Source: Pseudomonadota bacterium
Lineage (GTDB): Bacteria > Pseudomonadota > Alphaproteobacteria > GCA-2746255
NCBI GenBank assembly: GCA_040752895.1
Contig: JBFMHN010000001.1
Coordinates: 475,213-539,212, forward strand
DNA length: 64,000 nucleotides
Direction: 5' to 3'
The notes beneath the pieces were generated by a model. The model was not told where the DNA came from, did not search any database, and saw only the letters and a program-made list of their open reading frames with translations. This document shows, piece after piece, positions 27,773 through 36,410 of this stretch. The translations under genes and the position numbers were made by a program. Position 1 is the stretch's first letter, and each line of letters starts with the position of its first letter.

Positions 27773-29125
27773 GTGTTTTTTCGTTTCATCTGCCTCGTCA
27801 GCGCAATTCTAGTCTGTACCGTCGGCTGGGCGCCGGAGAGTTGGGCCCAGCAGCGCATAAGTCTTATTCGTGACGCTGAAATCGAACGTATCATCCAAGG
27901 CTACGCTACGCCACTGTTCGAGGCCGCGGCACTCGACCCGGCGGCGGTTCAGATCCACCTTGTCAGCGACCCAACCCTGAACGCCTTCGTCGCCGGCGGT
28001 CAGCATCTTTTTCTCAATACCGGTCTCCTGATGCGGGCGGACAACGCCAGCCAGCTGATGGGGGTCATCGCCCATGAAACGGGACACATCGCAGGCGGCC
28101 ATTTGATACGCGGTCAGGAGGCCATGCGCAACGCCGGAACGCAAATGCTGCTTGCCGTGCTATTGGGGATAGGCGCTGGGATCGCGTCCGGCAGCGGGGA
28201 CGCGACAACCGCCATCCTTTCCGGTGGAAGCAGCGTGGCGACACGCGGTTTTCTCCAATTCAGTCAAGGCCAGGAAGCGGCGGCAGACCAGGCCGGGCTT
28301 GGCTATCTCGATAAAACAGGTACATCCGCTAAGGGGTTTCTGGAATTTCTGGAAATTCTCGAGAAGCAGGATCCCCTGAATTCGGATCGCCGGGACCCTT
28401 ACGTGCGAACGCATCCCCTGACCCGCGATCGCGTGGATTTCGTCCGCAACCATGTCCTGCAAAAAAGCGCGCCCCCGGAGAGTCCGCTTTCGCCGCAAGG
28501 CTTACGCGATTTCGAACGCATGCAAGCGAAGCTTATCGGATTCATGGAGCCGTTTCGGACCGTCCTCAAGCGCTACCCGGAAAAAGACACGAGCGAGGCG
28601 GCCCGTTATGCGCGGGCCGTCGCCTATTATCGGCGGGGCGAGCTTGATCGCTCGGTGCCGCTGATCGACGACCTGATCGCGGAAGAACCAACGAATCCTT
28701 ATTTTCACGAGCTGCGCGGCCAGATGCTGTTCGAAAATGGCCGCCTCGCGGAAGCGTTGTCTTCCTATACGGAAGCCGTCCGTTTTGCGCCCGAATCCGT
28801 TCTGCTGCGGATAGGGCTTGCCCATATCCAGCTTGAGACCGGAGACGTCCTCCAGAATCGTTCCGCCATGGGAAACCTTCTCTATGCCGCCGACCGGGAG
28901 CGCGACAACCCGGAACTCTGGCGCCTGCTTGCCATCGGCTACGGGCGCGATCAGGAATTTGGGATGAGCGCCCTTTCGCTTGCCGAAGAGGCGATCTCGA
29001 TTGGCGACAAGGTGACCGCCGTTCAGCAGGCAACCCGCGCCCAAAAAATATTGGACCGCGGGTCGCCCGGCTGGATTCGAGCCCAGGATATCAAGATTGC
29101 AGCAAACACGCTGCCCGACCCATGA
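27773..29125 (+). CDS. M48-family metalloprotease with TPR tail (BepA-like)
   Basis: Periplasmic zinc protease and chaperone acting on outer-membrane protein assembly, like BepA/YfgC. The 450-residue product has a signal peptide (LVSAILVCTVGWAPESWA), the zinc motif HETGH (His101, Glu102, His105) with a third ligand in QEAAADQAGLGYL, the active-site-covering THPLTRDRVDFV, and C-terminal TPR-like repeats (AVAYYRRGELDRSVPLIDDL; LAEALSSYTEAVRFAP). Start is GTG at 27773 with GGAG eight bases upstream. Only one base separates it from the divergent GGT-like start. Its stop overlaps the next gene by four bases. Confidence 0.92.
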   Translation: MFFRFICLVSAILVCTVGWAPESWAQQRISLIRDAEIERIIQGYATPLFEAAALDPAAVQIHLVSDPTLNAFVAGGQHLFLNTGLLMRADNASQLMGVIAHETGHIAGGHLIRGQEAMRNAGTQMLLAVLLGIGAGIASGSGDATTAILSGGSSVATRGFLQFSQGQEAAADQAGLGYLDKTGTSAKGFLEFLEILEKQDPLNSDRRDPYVRTHPLTRDRVDFVRNHVLQKSAPPESPLSPQGLRDFERMQAKLIGFMEPFRTVLKRYPEKDTSEAARYARAVAYYRRGELDRSVPLIDDLIAEEPTNPYFHELRGQMLFENGRLAEALSSYTEAVRFAPESVLLRIGLAHIQLETGDVLQNRSAMGNLLYAADRERDNPELWRLLAIGYGRDQEFGMSALSLAEEAISIGDKVTAVQQATRAQKILDRGSPGWIRAQDIKIAANTLPDP

Positions 29126-29904
29126 ACCCGGCGGGCGGGCATGGTGGAAGCCGGCCTAAAAAAAACGCGGCGGATAGTCTTCGCCCCCTTATCTTCCCGC
29201 TTCTTACCCTTAGCGCTTTTCTGCCAGCCGCCTGCGCATCCGGGCCGGAACTTCCCAGCCCGTCGCCTGGCTTCGCCCAAGCCGGTCTCCCCGGCGACTG
29301 GCTGCCAGACCCGATGACGGCCAGCTCCGGCGTTGCTTTCATGACGAAGGACGGCATCCCGGCCGTGAAGGTCGATTCGACGGCGGGCCACGCCTTCGCC
29401 AGCCGCCGGCTGGATAGCCCCCTGATGGCCGCCCCCTATCTGCGGTGGGCCTGGTACCTGGAAACCACCCTTTCAAACGCGAACATTCCGCACCTTTCCA
29501 GTGCCGCGGCGCCGGCCGGCAACCCGCTTCGGCTGCGCGTGGGCTTCCTGGGCGGCCGACCGGAGAAGGAGAACGCATCTTCAGCGCCATGGACGGTGGT
29601 AGGCGTTCCCCCTCATGACCGGCTGGTCGATCTTGTCTGGGAATGGCAGACCACCGACCCGCCGCACGGAGACGACGCTATCGGCCTTCGCCCGGGTTGC
29701 ACCGTCCCTTGCGTCGCGTTCAGAAAGGAATACGAGGACGTCGGCCAATGGCGGCTGGAGGCGGCCGATCTGGAATCGATTTATCGCCGCTTCTGGCCGG
29801 AGGATCGCTTGGCCGAGGCGCGAGTCGTCTTCATCGCGTTCCTGCCGGCCCCCTCGCCGATGCCCTTGGCCGGTTATCTGGCCGATCTCGACCTTGGGCG
29901 GTAA
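29122..29904 (+). CDS. DUF3047-like lipoprotein
   Basis: A 260-residue exported protein of unknown function. The N-terminus ends a hydrophobic stretch with FLPAAC, a lipobox, so it is probably a lipoprotein. Blocks such as PYLRWAWYLET, DRLVDLVWEWQT and DVGQWRLEAADLESIYRRFW are reminiscent of DUF3047 proteins; this family call is tentative. It overlaps the BepA-like gene by ATGA and so is translationally coupled to it, suggesting an envelope role. The following gene is on the opposite strand. Confidence 0.7.
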   Translation: MNPAGGHGGSRPKKNAADSLRPLIFPLLTLSAFLPAACASGPELPSPSPGFAQAGLPGDWLPDPMTASSGVAFMTKDGIPAVKVDSTAGHAFASRRLDSPLMAAPYLRWAWYLETTLSNANIPHLSSAAAPAGNPLRLRVGFLGGRPEKENASSAPWTVVGVPPHDRLVDLVWEWQTTDPPHGDDAIGLRPGCTVPCVAFRKEYEDVGQWRLEAADLESIYRRFWPEDRLAEARVVFIAFLPAPSPMPLAGYLADLDLGR

Positions 29905-29909
29905 AGGGG

Positions 29910-31040
29910 TCAGATGTAATAGGCCTTAAGCGGCGGTATGCCGTTGAACCCAACCGTTGAATAGGTCGTCGTATAGGCGCCGGTTGCCAGAAGCTCTACC
30001 CGGTCGCCGGCGGCAAGGTTAAGCGGCAGCTCGTAATGGGTCTTCTGGTAGAGAATATCGACGCCGTCACAGGTTGGGCCGGCCAGGATCACCGGGCCGA
30101 CCGGGCCGCCGTCGTGCGGCGTGCGGATGTCATAGGCGATGGCCTCGTCCATCGTTTCGGCGAGCCCGCCGAATTTTCCGATATCCAGGTAAACCCAACG
30201 GACGGTGTCGGTTTTGGATTTCTTCGCCACCAGCACCACCTCGCTCTGGATGATGCCGGCCTCCGCCGTGATGTAACGACCGGGTTCGATCATGAGCTCC
30301 GGCAATCCTTCCGTATAGTGACGCGCGATGGACTCCTTGATGGCGTTCGTATAGGCCTCGACCGGCGGCACGTGGGCACGGTAGCGGGCCGGAAGGCCGC
30401 CGCCAAGATTGAGCAGCTTTAAAGAAATTCCCGCCGCGCGCAAGCGTTCGAAAAGCCGCCCTGCGGTGGCGATCGCCGGCTCCCACTGCGCAGGATTCGT
30501 CTGTTGCGAGCCAACGTGAAACATCACGCCGTAGGGAATAACGCCAAGTTCCCTTGCTTCGCGCAAAAGATCATACGCCATTTCGAAGTCGCACCCGAAT
30601 TTCCGCGTGAGCGGCCAGTCGGCCCCACTTTCCGAAACCCAGATTCGGCAACAAACCTTGGAGCCGGGGGCGACGGCGGCAAGTTTTTCGAGTTCACCTT
30701 GGCTGTCGAACGCAAAAAGACGAACCCCGAGATCGAAGGCCGCGGCAATCTCGGATCGCTTCTTGATCGTGCTGCCGTAGGAAATCCGTTCCGGCGAAAC
30801 GCCGGCAGCGAGCGAAGCCCGTATCTCGGGAACGCTTGCCGCATCGAACCCGGCGCCGAGGCCGGCCAGCAGCGAAAGAACCTCGGGGGCTGGGTTCGCC
30901 TTCACGGCATAGTAAACGGCGATATTCGGCGCCAGCCTCTTAAGCGCGCGGTATTTCTCCGCAACGACATCAAGATCAACCACGAGACAAGGCAAATCCG
31001 GCCGTTGTTCCGCGAGAAACCGAAGAATTTTTTCCGACAT
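29910..31040 (-). CDS. ornithine/lysine decarboxylase, alanine-racemase fold
   Basis: Type III PLP decarboxylase making putrescine or cadaverine, related to eukaryotic ornithine decarboxylase. The 376 residues have the PLP Lys47 in YYAVKANP, HVGSQ, the Gly-rich LNLGGGLPA phosphate loop, EPGRYITAEAG and the dimer-interface active-site Cys324 in GPTCDGVDIL. The start at 31038-31040 follows GGGA and fits the family; an open frame upstream lacks support. Ornithine versus lysine specificity cannot be settled here. No transporter or other polyamine gene is adjacent. Confidence 0.92.
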   Translation of the reverse strand: MSEKILRFLAEQRPDLPCLVVDLDVVAEKYRALKRLAPNIAVYYAVKANPAPEVLSLLAGLGAGFDAASVPEIRASLAAGVSPERISYGSTIKKRSEIAAAFDLGVRLFAFDSQGELEKLAAVAPGSKVCCRIWVSESGADWPLTRKFGCDFEMAYDLLREARELGVIPYGVMFHVGSQQTNPAQWEPAIATAGRLFERLRAAGISLKLLNLGGGLPARYRAHVPPVEAYTNAIKESIARHYTEGLPELMIEPGRYITAEAGIIQSEVVLVAKKSKTDTVRWVYLDIGKFGGLAETMDEAIAYDIRTPHDGGPVGPVILAGPTCDGVDILYQKTHYELPLNLAAGDRVELLATGAYTTTYSTVGFNGIPPLKAYYI

Positions 31041-31131
31041 GAAAAGTCGTCCCGCAGCTGGGAGGCAACAGCGGACGGCTTTTAATGAAATTGAGCCCAG
31101 ATGCCAAGCGGGAATTCTGTTTGGCGGGCGG

Positions 31132-31569
31132 TTAAAGTTGCGTCGCCAAGTAGCGGATGCCGACGATGAGCCCGGCGCCCAGGACAACAAGGCCCATAAC
31201 CTTCAGAAAGGTTAGAACAACCGCGCCCTTGAAGCGCTTCTGCTCCTTCTGGATGATGGCGCGCTTTTCCGCCTGCTTCTTCTGGACTTTCCTCTCGGCA
31301 AGTTTGGCTTGCACATCGGTGCGCGCCTGGCGTTTGCGCTCAAGGGTCTCCGCGTTTTCTTCGTCGATCTTGCTGCCGCGGAAGATGGTCCGCGAATTGA
31401 CCCTTTGCGTCGCTTCGTCGAAGCTTTCCTCGATCACTCGAACGGCGCTGTAACGGCGGCCCTCGTCGATGCGGCGAGCTTCCGAAAGCGCAAGGCTACG
31501 GCTATCGAAAATCGAATCGATCTTCCATTCGCCGTTTACAAAGGTATGAATTTCATAGCTGACGATCAT
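31132..31569 (-). CDS. conserved alphaproteobacterial membrane protein of unknown function
   Basis: A 145-residue protein. The N-terminal 75 residues form a small mixed domain (SYEIHTFVNGEWKIDSIFD, IDEGRRYSAVRVIEESFDE), then a highly charged, Lys/Gln/Glu-rich coiled coil (LAERKVQKKQAEKRAIIQKE), and a single C-terminal transmembrane helix (VMGLVVLGAGLIVGIRYL). This architecture suggests a tail-anchored cytoplasmic protein. I do not recognise a family with known function. The PAS protein gene lies 21 bases upstream on the same strand, so the two are likely cotranscribed. Confidence 0.75.
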   Translation of the reverse strand: MIVSYEIHTFVNGEWKIDSIFDSRSLALSEARRIDEGRRYSAVRVIEESFDEATQRVNSRTIFRGSKIDEENAETLERKRQARTDVQAKLAERKVQKKQAEKRAIIQKEQKRFKGAVVLTFLKVMGLVVLGAGLIVGIRYLATQL

Positions 31570-31590
31570 GCGCCATCACCCAAACGGATT

Positions 31591-32127
31591 CTATTCTCCA
31601 TGTTTCGGGTTCTTCATATAGTTTGTGCCGCCAAGGACGAGCGAAATCGCCTCGCCATCATCACTGAGCGGCAGCAAGATGCTTCGACACAAGACGCTTT
31701 CGCCTTCGACGCTCTTAAAGCTGTCGCCGTAGGAAATCGGAACGCCCTTGCGCAGCACTTCCTTGACGTAGCAGCTCGCCCGCTCGAGCAGGCTGCTTTT
31801 CCGAAGCTCCGAGACGTGAAGATTCTCACAAGGCGCTCCGTAGCATGCAATCAGCTCCTTACCCACGTAACGCAGGATGGGGTTCTGTTCGTCCTCGCTC
31901 ACGTCTAGAATAAAACAGTAGGGCCACATGTCGGCGATATCGTCGGAACGAATATCGCTGAGCGAAGGGTAGGAACGATCCCCCGTGATTCCCCGCCAGT
32001 AATCCAGCAGGCGAAGAACAAGACGGCGTTCCTTGCCAGGCCGCCGTTCCGGAGCCGGCTGGGTTCTCTCGACGTTCGTTTCGCCGGTTTTCTTACCCGA
32101 TTCCGCGGGTCTTACTGTTTCCGACAT
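31591..32127 (-). CDS. PAS domain protein (PAS_5 type)
   Basis: A 178-residue cytoplasmic protein with one PAS-like domain: RLLDYWRGITGDRSYPSLSD, ADMWPYCFILDV, YVGKELIACYG and LLPLSDDGEAISLVLGGTNY match the PAS_5 family common in this group. The first 45 residues are charged and low-complexity. No output domain is fused, so it may be a ligand sensor that acts through a partner. Start at 32125-32127 is supported by GGAGG five bases upstream; an earlier ATG is not. It probably forms a pair with the membrane protein gene behind it. Confidence 0.82.
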   Translation of the reverse strand: MSETVRPAESGKKTGETNVERTQPAPERRPGKERRLVLRLLDYWRGITGDRSYPSLSDIRSDDIADMWPYCFILDVSEDEQNPILRYVGKELIACYGAPCENLHVSELRKSSLLERASCYVKEVLRKGVPISYGDSFKSVEGESVLCRSILLPLSDDGEAISLVLGGTNYMKNPKHGE

Positions 32128-32306
32128 TTTGCCCTCCTGCCCTACTCGACCTTTAACAAACGCACGGCTTTCCGGCGTTGGCGCTATGCGCTTCAAGACG
32201 CCAAGGGGCTTAAGCTTTGCCATTTATGGCCGAGATAAGATTAATAATATGTAAAATTAGGCGAAAAAATGGGTCTCCGACTCTGCGGAAGGCATTGGAG
32301 TCGTTG

Positions 32307-33332
32307 TTAAATAAGACCCGCCAGGGGCGAGGAAGGGTCCGCGTAACGCTTCTTCGGCATGCGGCCGGCAAGATAGGCAAGCCGCCCCGATTCGACCGCC
32401 AGCCGCATGGCACGGGCCATGCGGACGGGATGTTTCGCTTCGGCGATCGCCGTGTTCATCAGCACGCCGTCGCAGCCAAGCTCCATCGCAATCGTCGCAT
32501 CCGAGGCCGTGCCGACGCCGGCATCCACCAGCACCGGCACGCGCGACTGCTCGATGATCAACCGGATGTTGACGCGATTTTGGATGCCAAGCCCGGAACC
32601 GATGGGGGCCGCCAGTGGCATGATCGCCGCGCAGCCGATCGCCTCAAGGCGCTTGGCCATAACCGGGTCGTCGCTGCAGTAGGCCAGCACCTGGTAGCCT
32701 TCCTTCACCAAAATTTCGGCCGCCTTCAGGGTTTCCAGCATGTCGGGATAGAGGGTCTTTTGCTCGCCGAGAACCTCGAGCTTCACCATCTCCCATCCCC
32801 CGGCCTCGCGGGCTAGACGAAGCGTGCGAACCGCCTCCTCGGCCGTATAACAACCCGCCGTGTTCGGAAGATAGGTGTATCGCTTGGGGTCCAGGTAATC
32901 GACAAGTCTTGGCGCCGAGGTGTTCGCAACGTTGACGCGGCGAACGGCGACCGTGACGATATCGGCTCCCGACGCTGCAATGGCCGCCGCCGTTTCCTCG
33001 AAGTCACGGTATTTTCCAGTTCCGACAAGAAGCCGCGAAGAAAATCGGCGGCCAGCAAGCATGAACGAGTCTTCTTCCGCGACCGCCGCGGCGGACGTCG
33101 CCGCATCTCCAACGCCTCCCCCGATGAAATGGACGATCTCCAGTTGATCGCCGTCAGCGACAGGCGTCTCATCGTAAGCCGAACGCGGCACAACCTGAAG
33201 GTTGTGCTCAACCGCTACCTTCCGGCGATCGATGCCAAGCCGCTCAAGGACGGCCGCCACGCTTACGGGGGGGGCAAAACGCCGCTCTTCCCCGTTTACC
33301 GTGACCCGCGTTGTCGCTGCCCTTGCTTCCAT
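32307..33332 (-). CDS. thiG: ThiS-ThiG fusion: sulfur carrier and thiazole synthase
   Basis: Builds the thiazole half of thiamine. Of 341 residues, 1-73 are a ThiS ubiquitin-like domain ([37 protein letters not shown]) ending in Gly71-73. A linker of about 15 residues ([15 protein letters not shown]) leads into ThiG with LLVGTGKY, the Schiff-base Lys in [23 protein letters not shown] and [11 protein letters not shown]. In separate ThiS the terminal Gly carries the thiocarboxylate, so here the di-glycine is internal. Start at 33330-33332 with AAGGA upstream. No other thiamine genes are nearby. Confidence 0.94.
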   Translation of the reverse strand: MEARAATTRVTVNGEERRFAPPVSVAAVLERLGIDRRKVAVEHNLQVVPRSAYDETPVADGDQLEIVHFIGGGVGDAATSAAAVAEEDSFMLAGRRFSSRLLVGTGKYRDFEETAAAIAASGADIVTVAVRRVNVANTSAPRLVDYLDPKRYTYLPNTAGCYTAEEAVRTLRLAREAGGWEMVKLEVLGEQKTLYPDMLETLKAAEILVKEGYQVLAYCSDDPVMAKRLEAIGCAAIMPLAAPIGSGLGIQNRVNIRLIIEQSRVPVLVDAGVGTASDATIAMELGCDGVLMNTAIAEAKHPVRMARAMRLAVESGRLAYLAGRMPKKRYADPSSPLAGLI

Positions 33333-33463
33333 TGCCCCTGGTTCCTTAACTTTTTTCAAATCGAAGGACCCTTTCGAGCCGAATATGGCGCGCCTTTCGG
33401 CCGGCTTCAATCGGCCCGCCGCCACGGGCATATTTCCGCATATTTCTTAGTGATCGGAAGGCA

Positions 33464-33491
33464 TTGCGCCTTTTCGCCCGCGTGCTATAAC
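33464..33491 (+). promoter_or_regulatory. candidate promoter for aroQ-accB-accC
   Basis: TTGCGC (33464-33469), a 16-base spacer and TATAAC (33486-33491) form a plausible sigma-70-type promoter, 40 bases before the aroQ start, followed by a run of eight C. It lies in the 199-base divergent gap between thiSG and aroQ. The -10 is strong, the -35 moderate. Confidence 0.45.
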
Positions 33492-33531
33492 CCCCCCCAG
33501 TAAACACGATTGAAACCGTGGAAGGCGCGCG

Positions 33532-33990
33532 ATGCCCTCCTCTATCTTGATCCTCAACGGGCCCAATCTCAACCTTTTGGGAGAGCGGGAGCCGGAAATC
33601 TATGGAACGGAAACCCTGGCCGACATTCGGGCGGCCACGGCCGCTGTCGCCGCCGAGCTTGGGCTGGCCATCGAATTCCGGCAATCGAACGCCGAGGCCG
33701 AACTCCTCGCCTGGATTCAGGAAGCGCGGAAAGGCTATGCCGGCATTATTATCAATGCGGGTGCTTTCACGCACACATCGATTGCTATCTACGATGCGCT
33801 CCTGTTATGTGAAAAGCCCATCATCGAGGTGCATTTGTCGAATATTTTCCGGCGCGAGGCTTTCCGTCACCATTCCTACGTCGCGCCGGCGGCACACGGC
33901 TTGATTTGTGGATTCAGCGGGCATGGCTACGCGCTCGCCTTACGGGCAATGGCAAGGATTTTGGACTCGGATGTACGGCTTCAAACGTAG
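33532..33990 (+). CDS. aroQ: type II 3-dehydroquinate dehydratase
   Basis: Third step of the shikimate pathway. The 152-residue protein has LNGPNLNLLGEREPEIYG with the active-site Tyr, NAGAFTHTSIAIYDAL, and VHLSNIFRREAFRHHSY with the catalytic His and Arg, all typical of dodecameric type II enzymes. It heads the operon with accB and accC, an arrangement widespread in Proteobacteria; its last 20 bases overlap the accB start. Confidence 0.96.
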   Translation: MPSSILILNGPNLNLLGEREPEIYGTETLADIRAATAAVAAELGLAIEFRQSNAEAELLAWIQEARKGYAGIIINAGAFTHTSIAIYDALLLCEKPIIEVHLSNIFRREAFRHHSYVAPAAHGLICGFSGHGYALALRAMARILDSDVRLQT

Positions 33991-34408
33991 ACACCGGATT
34001 AACCGCGACCTCGTCCGCGAGCTTGTTGAGCTCCTGGAAGAACATGGGCTTTCCGAACTCGAATATGGGACCGCCGGCTGGAATATCCGCGTCGCGCGCG
34101 GAGGCGGAAAAACGACCAAGAGGAAAACGCCGGCCCCAGGCCGGGAATCCGCCACCGATTCCCTGGCCGATCACCCCGGCGCCGTCACTTCGCCGCTGGT
34201 CGGAACCTCTTATCTCTCAAGCGAGCCGGGTGCGCCGAATTTCGTGAACGTCGGAGACGAAGTGAAGGAGGGGCAAACGCTTCTTCTTGTCGAAGCGATG
34301 AAGACGTTCAACCAGATTCGCGCCCCGCGCAACGGCAAGGTCACGCAGATACTTGTTCAAAACGGCCAGCACATCGAATACGGCGAAGTGCTGATGGTGC
34401 TGGAATAG
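33971..34408 (+). CDS. accB: biotin carboxyl carrier protein of acetyl-CoA carboxylase
   Basis: Carries biotin between the carboxylase and transferase halves of acetyl-CoA carboxylase. With the ATG at 33971 the protein has 145 residues: an N-terminal helical segment (NRDLVRELVELLEEHGL), a short Lys/Pro linker, and the biotinyl domain with Lys111 in LVEAMKTFNQI. The frame is open to 33908 within aroQ, but the later start matches family length and lies five bases from a GGA. Cotranscribed with aroQ and accC. Confidence 0.95.
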   Translation: MYGFKRRHRINRDLVRELVELLEEHGLSELEYGTAGWNIRVARGGGKTTKRKTPAPGRESATDSLADHPGAVTSPLVGTSYLSSEPGAPNFVNVGDEVKEGQTLLLVEAMKTFNQIRAPRNGKVTQILVQNGQHIEYGEVLMVLE

Positions 34409-34418
34409 CGCACAACCC

Positions 34419-35762
34419 ATGTTTGAAAAAGTTCTGATCGCCAACCGCGGAGAAATCGCGCTCCGCATCCACCGCGCCTGCCAGGAAATGGGGATTCAGA
34501 CGGTGGCGGTGCATTCGACGGCGGATGCCGATGCGATGCACGTTCGGCTCGCGAACGAGAGCGTATGCATCGGCGGCCCGGCGCCGCATGAAAGTTATCT
34601 GAACATTCCGGCGATTCTGTCGGCGGCGTCCGTAACGAACGCGTCCGCCATTCACCCGGGCTATGGGTTCCTTTCGGAAAACGCGGATTTTGCGGCGATC
34701 GTCGAGGAACACGGCTTCACCTTCATCGGCCCAACGTCGGAGCACATCCGTCTGATGGGCGATAAGCTCGCCGCTAAAGCCGCCATGCGCACCCTCGGCG
34801 TTCCCGTCGTGCCGGGCTCCGAGAAGGCGATCGAGGACATCGATGAGGCAATGCGCGTCGCCGAGGACATCGGCTATCCCATTCTCGTGAAGGCGTCCCA
34901 TGGGGGCGGCGGACGCGGCATGCGGATCGCGGCTTCGTCGGCGGAACTGCGCGCAGCGATTTCTACCGCACGGGCCGAAGCCAGCAGCCACTTCAAGAAC
35001 GGCGCGGTCTATCTCGAAAAGCACTTGATGAATCCCCGGCACATCGAAATCCAGATTCTCGCCGATACCCACGACAACGTCGTGCATTTCGGCGAGCGAG
35101 ACTGTTCGCTGCAACGTCGCCACCAGAAGCTGTTGGAAGAAGCCCCCTCGCCGGCGCTGAACGCTGACCAACGCGAGAAGATCGGCGCCGCCGCATCGGC
35201 GGCCATAGCCAAGCTCGGCTACCGTGGCGTCGGCACGCTGGAATTTCTATACACGGACGCAGCCTTCTATTTCATCGAGATGAATACGCGCCTGCAAGTT
35301 GAACATCCGGTCACGGAAATGATTTCCGGTGTTGATCTCGTGCGCGAGCAAGTCCGAGTCGCCGCCGGAGCGCCTTTGGGGTATCGCCAAAGCGACGTTC
35401 GTTTGCACGGACATGCCATCGAATGCCGAATCACCGCCGAGAACGCCAAGACCTTCGTCCCCTCACCCGGCCGCGTCGACGACTACCACCCGCCGGGCGG
35501 GCTGGGCGTGCGGGTTGACTCGGCCCTCTACGCTGGCTGCACAATCCCACCCTACTACGACAGCCTGATCGCCAAGCTGATCGTCCATGGCCGCAGCCGG
35601 AACGAAGCTCTTATGCGGCTGCGCCGAGCCCTCGATGAATACGTCATTGGGGGCGTTCAGACGACAATCCCGCTTTTCCAGCGCCTGATCAAGAACGGGG
35701 ATTTTCTGAACGGCGATTACGATGTTCACTGGCTTGAGCTTTTCGTCGCTCAGGAGAATTAG
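34419..35762 (+). CDS. accC: biotin carboxylase subunit of acetyl-CoA carboxylase
   Basis: ATP-grasp enzyme that carboxylates biotin on AccB for fatty acid synthesis. The 447 residues show VLIANRGEIALRIHRAC, the glycine-rich ATP loop KASHGGGGRGMR, ERDCSLQRRHQKLLEE, and EMNTRLQVEHPVTE with catalytic Glu and Arg residues. Length and motifs are complete. It begins ten bases after accB and is followed by aat 33 bases on. Confidence 0.97.
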   Translation: MFEKVLIANRGEIALRIHRACQEMGIQTVAVHSTADADAMHVRLANESVCIGGPAPHESYLNIPAILSAASVTNASAIHPGYGFLSENADFAAIVEEHGFTFIGPTSEHIRLMGDKLAAKAAMRTLGVPVVPGSEKAIEDIDEAMRVAEDIGYPILVKASHGGGGRGMRIAASSAELRAAISTARAEASSHFKNGAVYLEKHLMNPRHIEIQILADTHDNVVHFGERDCSLQRRHQKLLEEAPSPALNADQREKIGAAASAAIAKLGYRGVGTLEFLYTDAAFYFIEMNTRLQVEHPVTEMISGVDLVREQVRVAAGAPLGYRQSDVRLHGHAIECRITAENAKTFVPSPGRVDDYHPPGGLGVRVDSALYAGCTIPPYYDSLIAKLIVHGRSRNEALMRLRRALDEYVIGGVQTTIPLFQRLIKNGDFLNGDYDVHWLELFVAQEN

Positions 35763-35795
35763 ACGCCGGCCCAAAGGCCATGCCAGAATTCGTTC

Positions 35796-36410
35796 ATGAA
35801 GATCCAGCCGGAACTCTTGTTGCGCACTTACGCCGCCGGGATTTTTCCGATGGCGGAACACCGGCATGCCCCAAACCTCTTCTGGGTGAATCCCCAATTT
35901 CGCGGCATTCTGCCGCTGGACCGTTTTCACGTGCCGCGGCGGCTGCGGCGGACGTTGCAAAAAAATCGCTTTCAAATCACGGCGGACAGGGCGTTCGAGG
36001 CGGTCATCCGGGCCTGTTCCGAATCCACGCCCGAACGGCCCGACAGCTGGATCAACGGCACCATCATCGAAATCTATTGCGCCCTGCATCGGGCGGGCCA
36101 CGCCCACAGCATCGAATGCTGGCGGGAGGATAGGCTTGTCGGGGGGCTCTATGGAGTCGCCCTCGGCGGCGCCTTTTTCGGCGAGAGCATGTTCAGCCGC
36201 GAAACGGATGCGAGCAAGGCGGCCCTCGTCCATCTTGTTAGCCGGCTAAGAAGGGGCGGCTTCGAACTTTTGGATGCTCAGTTTGTTACGGATCATCTGC
36301 GCCAGTTCGGCGCGGTGGAGATTTCGCAAGCCGAATTCCACGTTCGTCTCACCCAGGCCCTAAAGCGCAACGCCCGTTTTCATCCCGACCCGGAAGAAAC
36401 CGCCGGCTAG
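35796..36410 (+). CDS. aat: leucyl/phenylalanyl-tRNA-protein transferase
   Basis: Adds Leu or Phe to proteins with N-terminal Lys or Arg, creating N-degrons that ClpS delivers to ClpAP. The 204-residue protein has AAGIFPMAE, WVNPQFRGILPLDRFHV, SWINGTIIEIYCALHRAGHAHS and GGLYGVALGGAFFGESMFSR, the family core. Both clpS and clpA are encoded in this window (42.4-45 kb), so the N-degron route is complete. Its stop codon interlocks with that of the DUF2155 gene (CTAG). Confidence 0.96.
   Translation: MKIQPELLLRTYAAGIFPMAEHRHAPNLFWVNPQFRGILPLDRFHVPRRLRRTLQKNRFQITADRAFEAVIRACSESTPERPDSWINGTIIEIYCALHRAGHAHSIECWREDRLVGGLYGVALGGAFFGESMFSRETDASKAALVHLVSRLRRGGFELLDAQFVTDHLRQFGAVEISQAEFHVRLTQALKRNARFHPDPEETAG

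Noticed and set aside
31041-31190. N-terminal extension of the decarboxylase
   Set aside because: The frame is open but has no family similarity; the ATG at 31040 has a usable ribosome site.
33492-33500. Run of C after TATAAC as a phase-variable tract
   Set aside because: Eight C lie outside coding sequence, and no switch consequence is evident.
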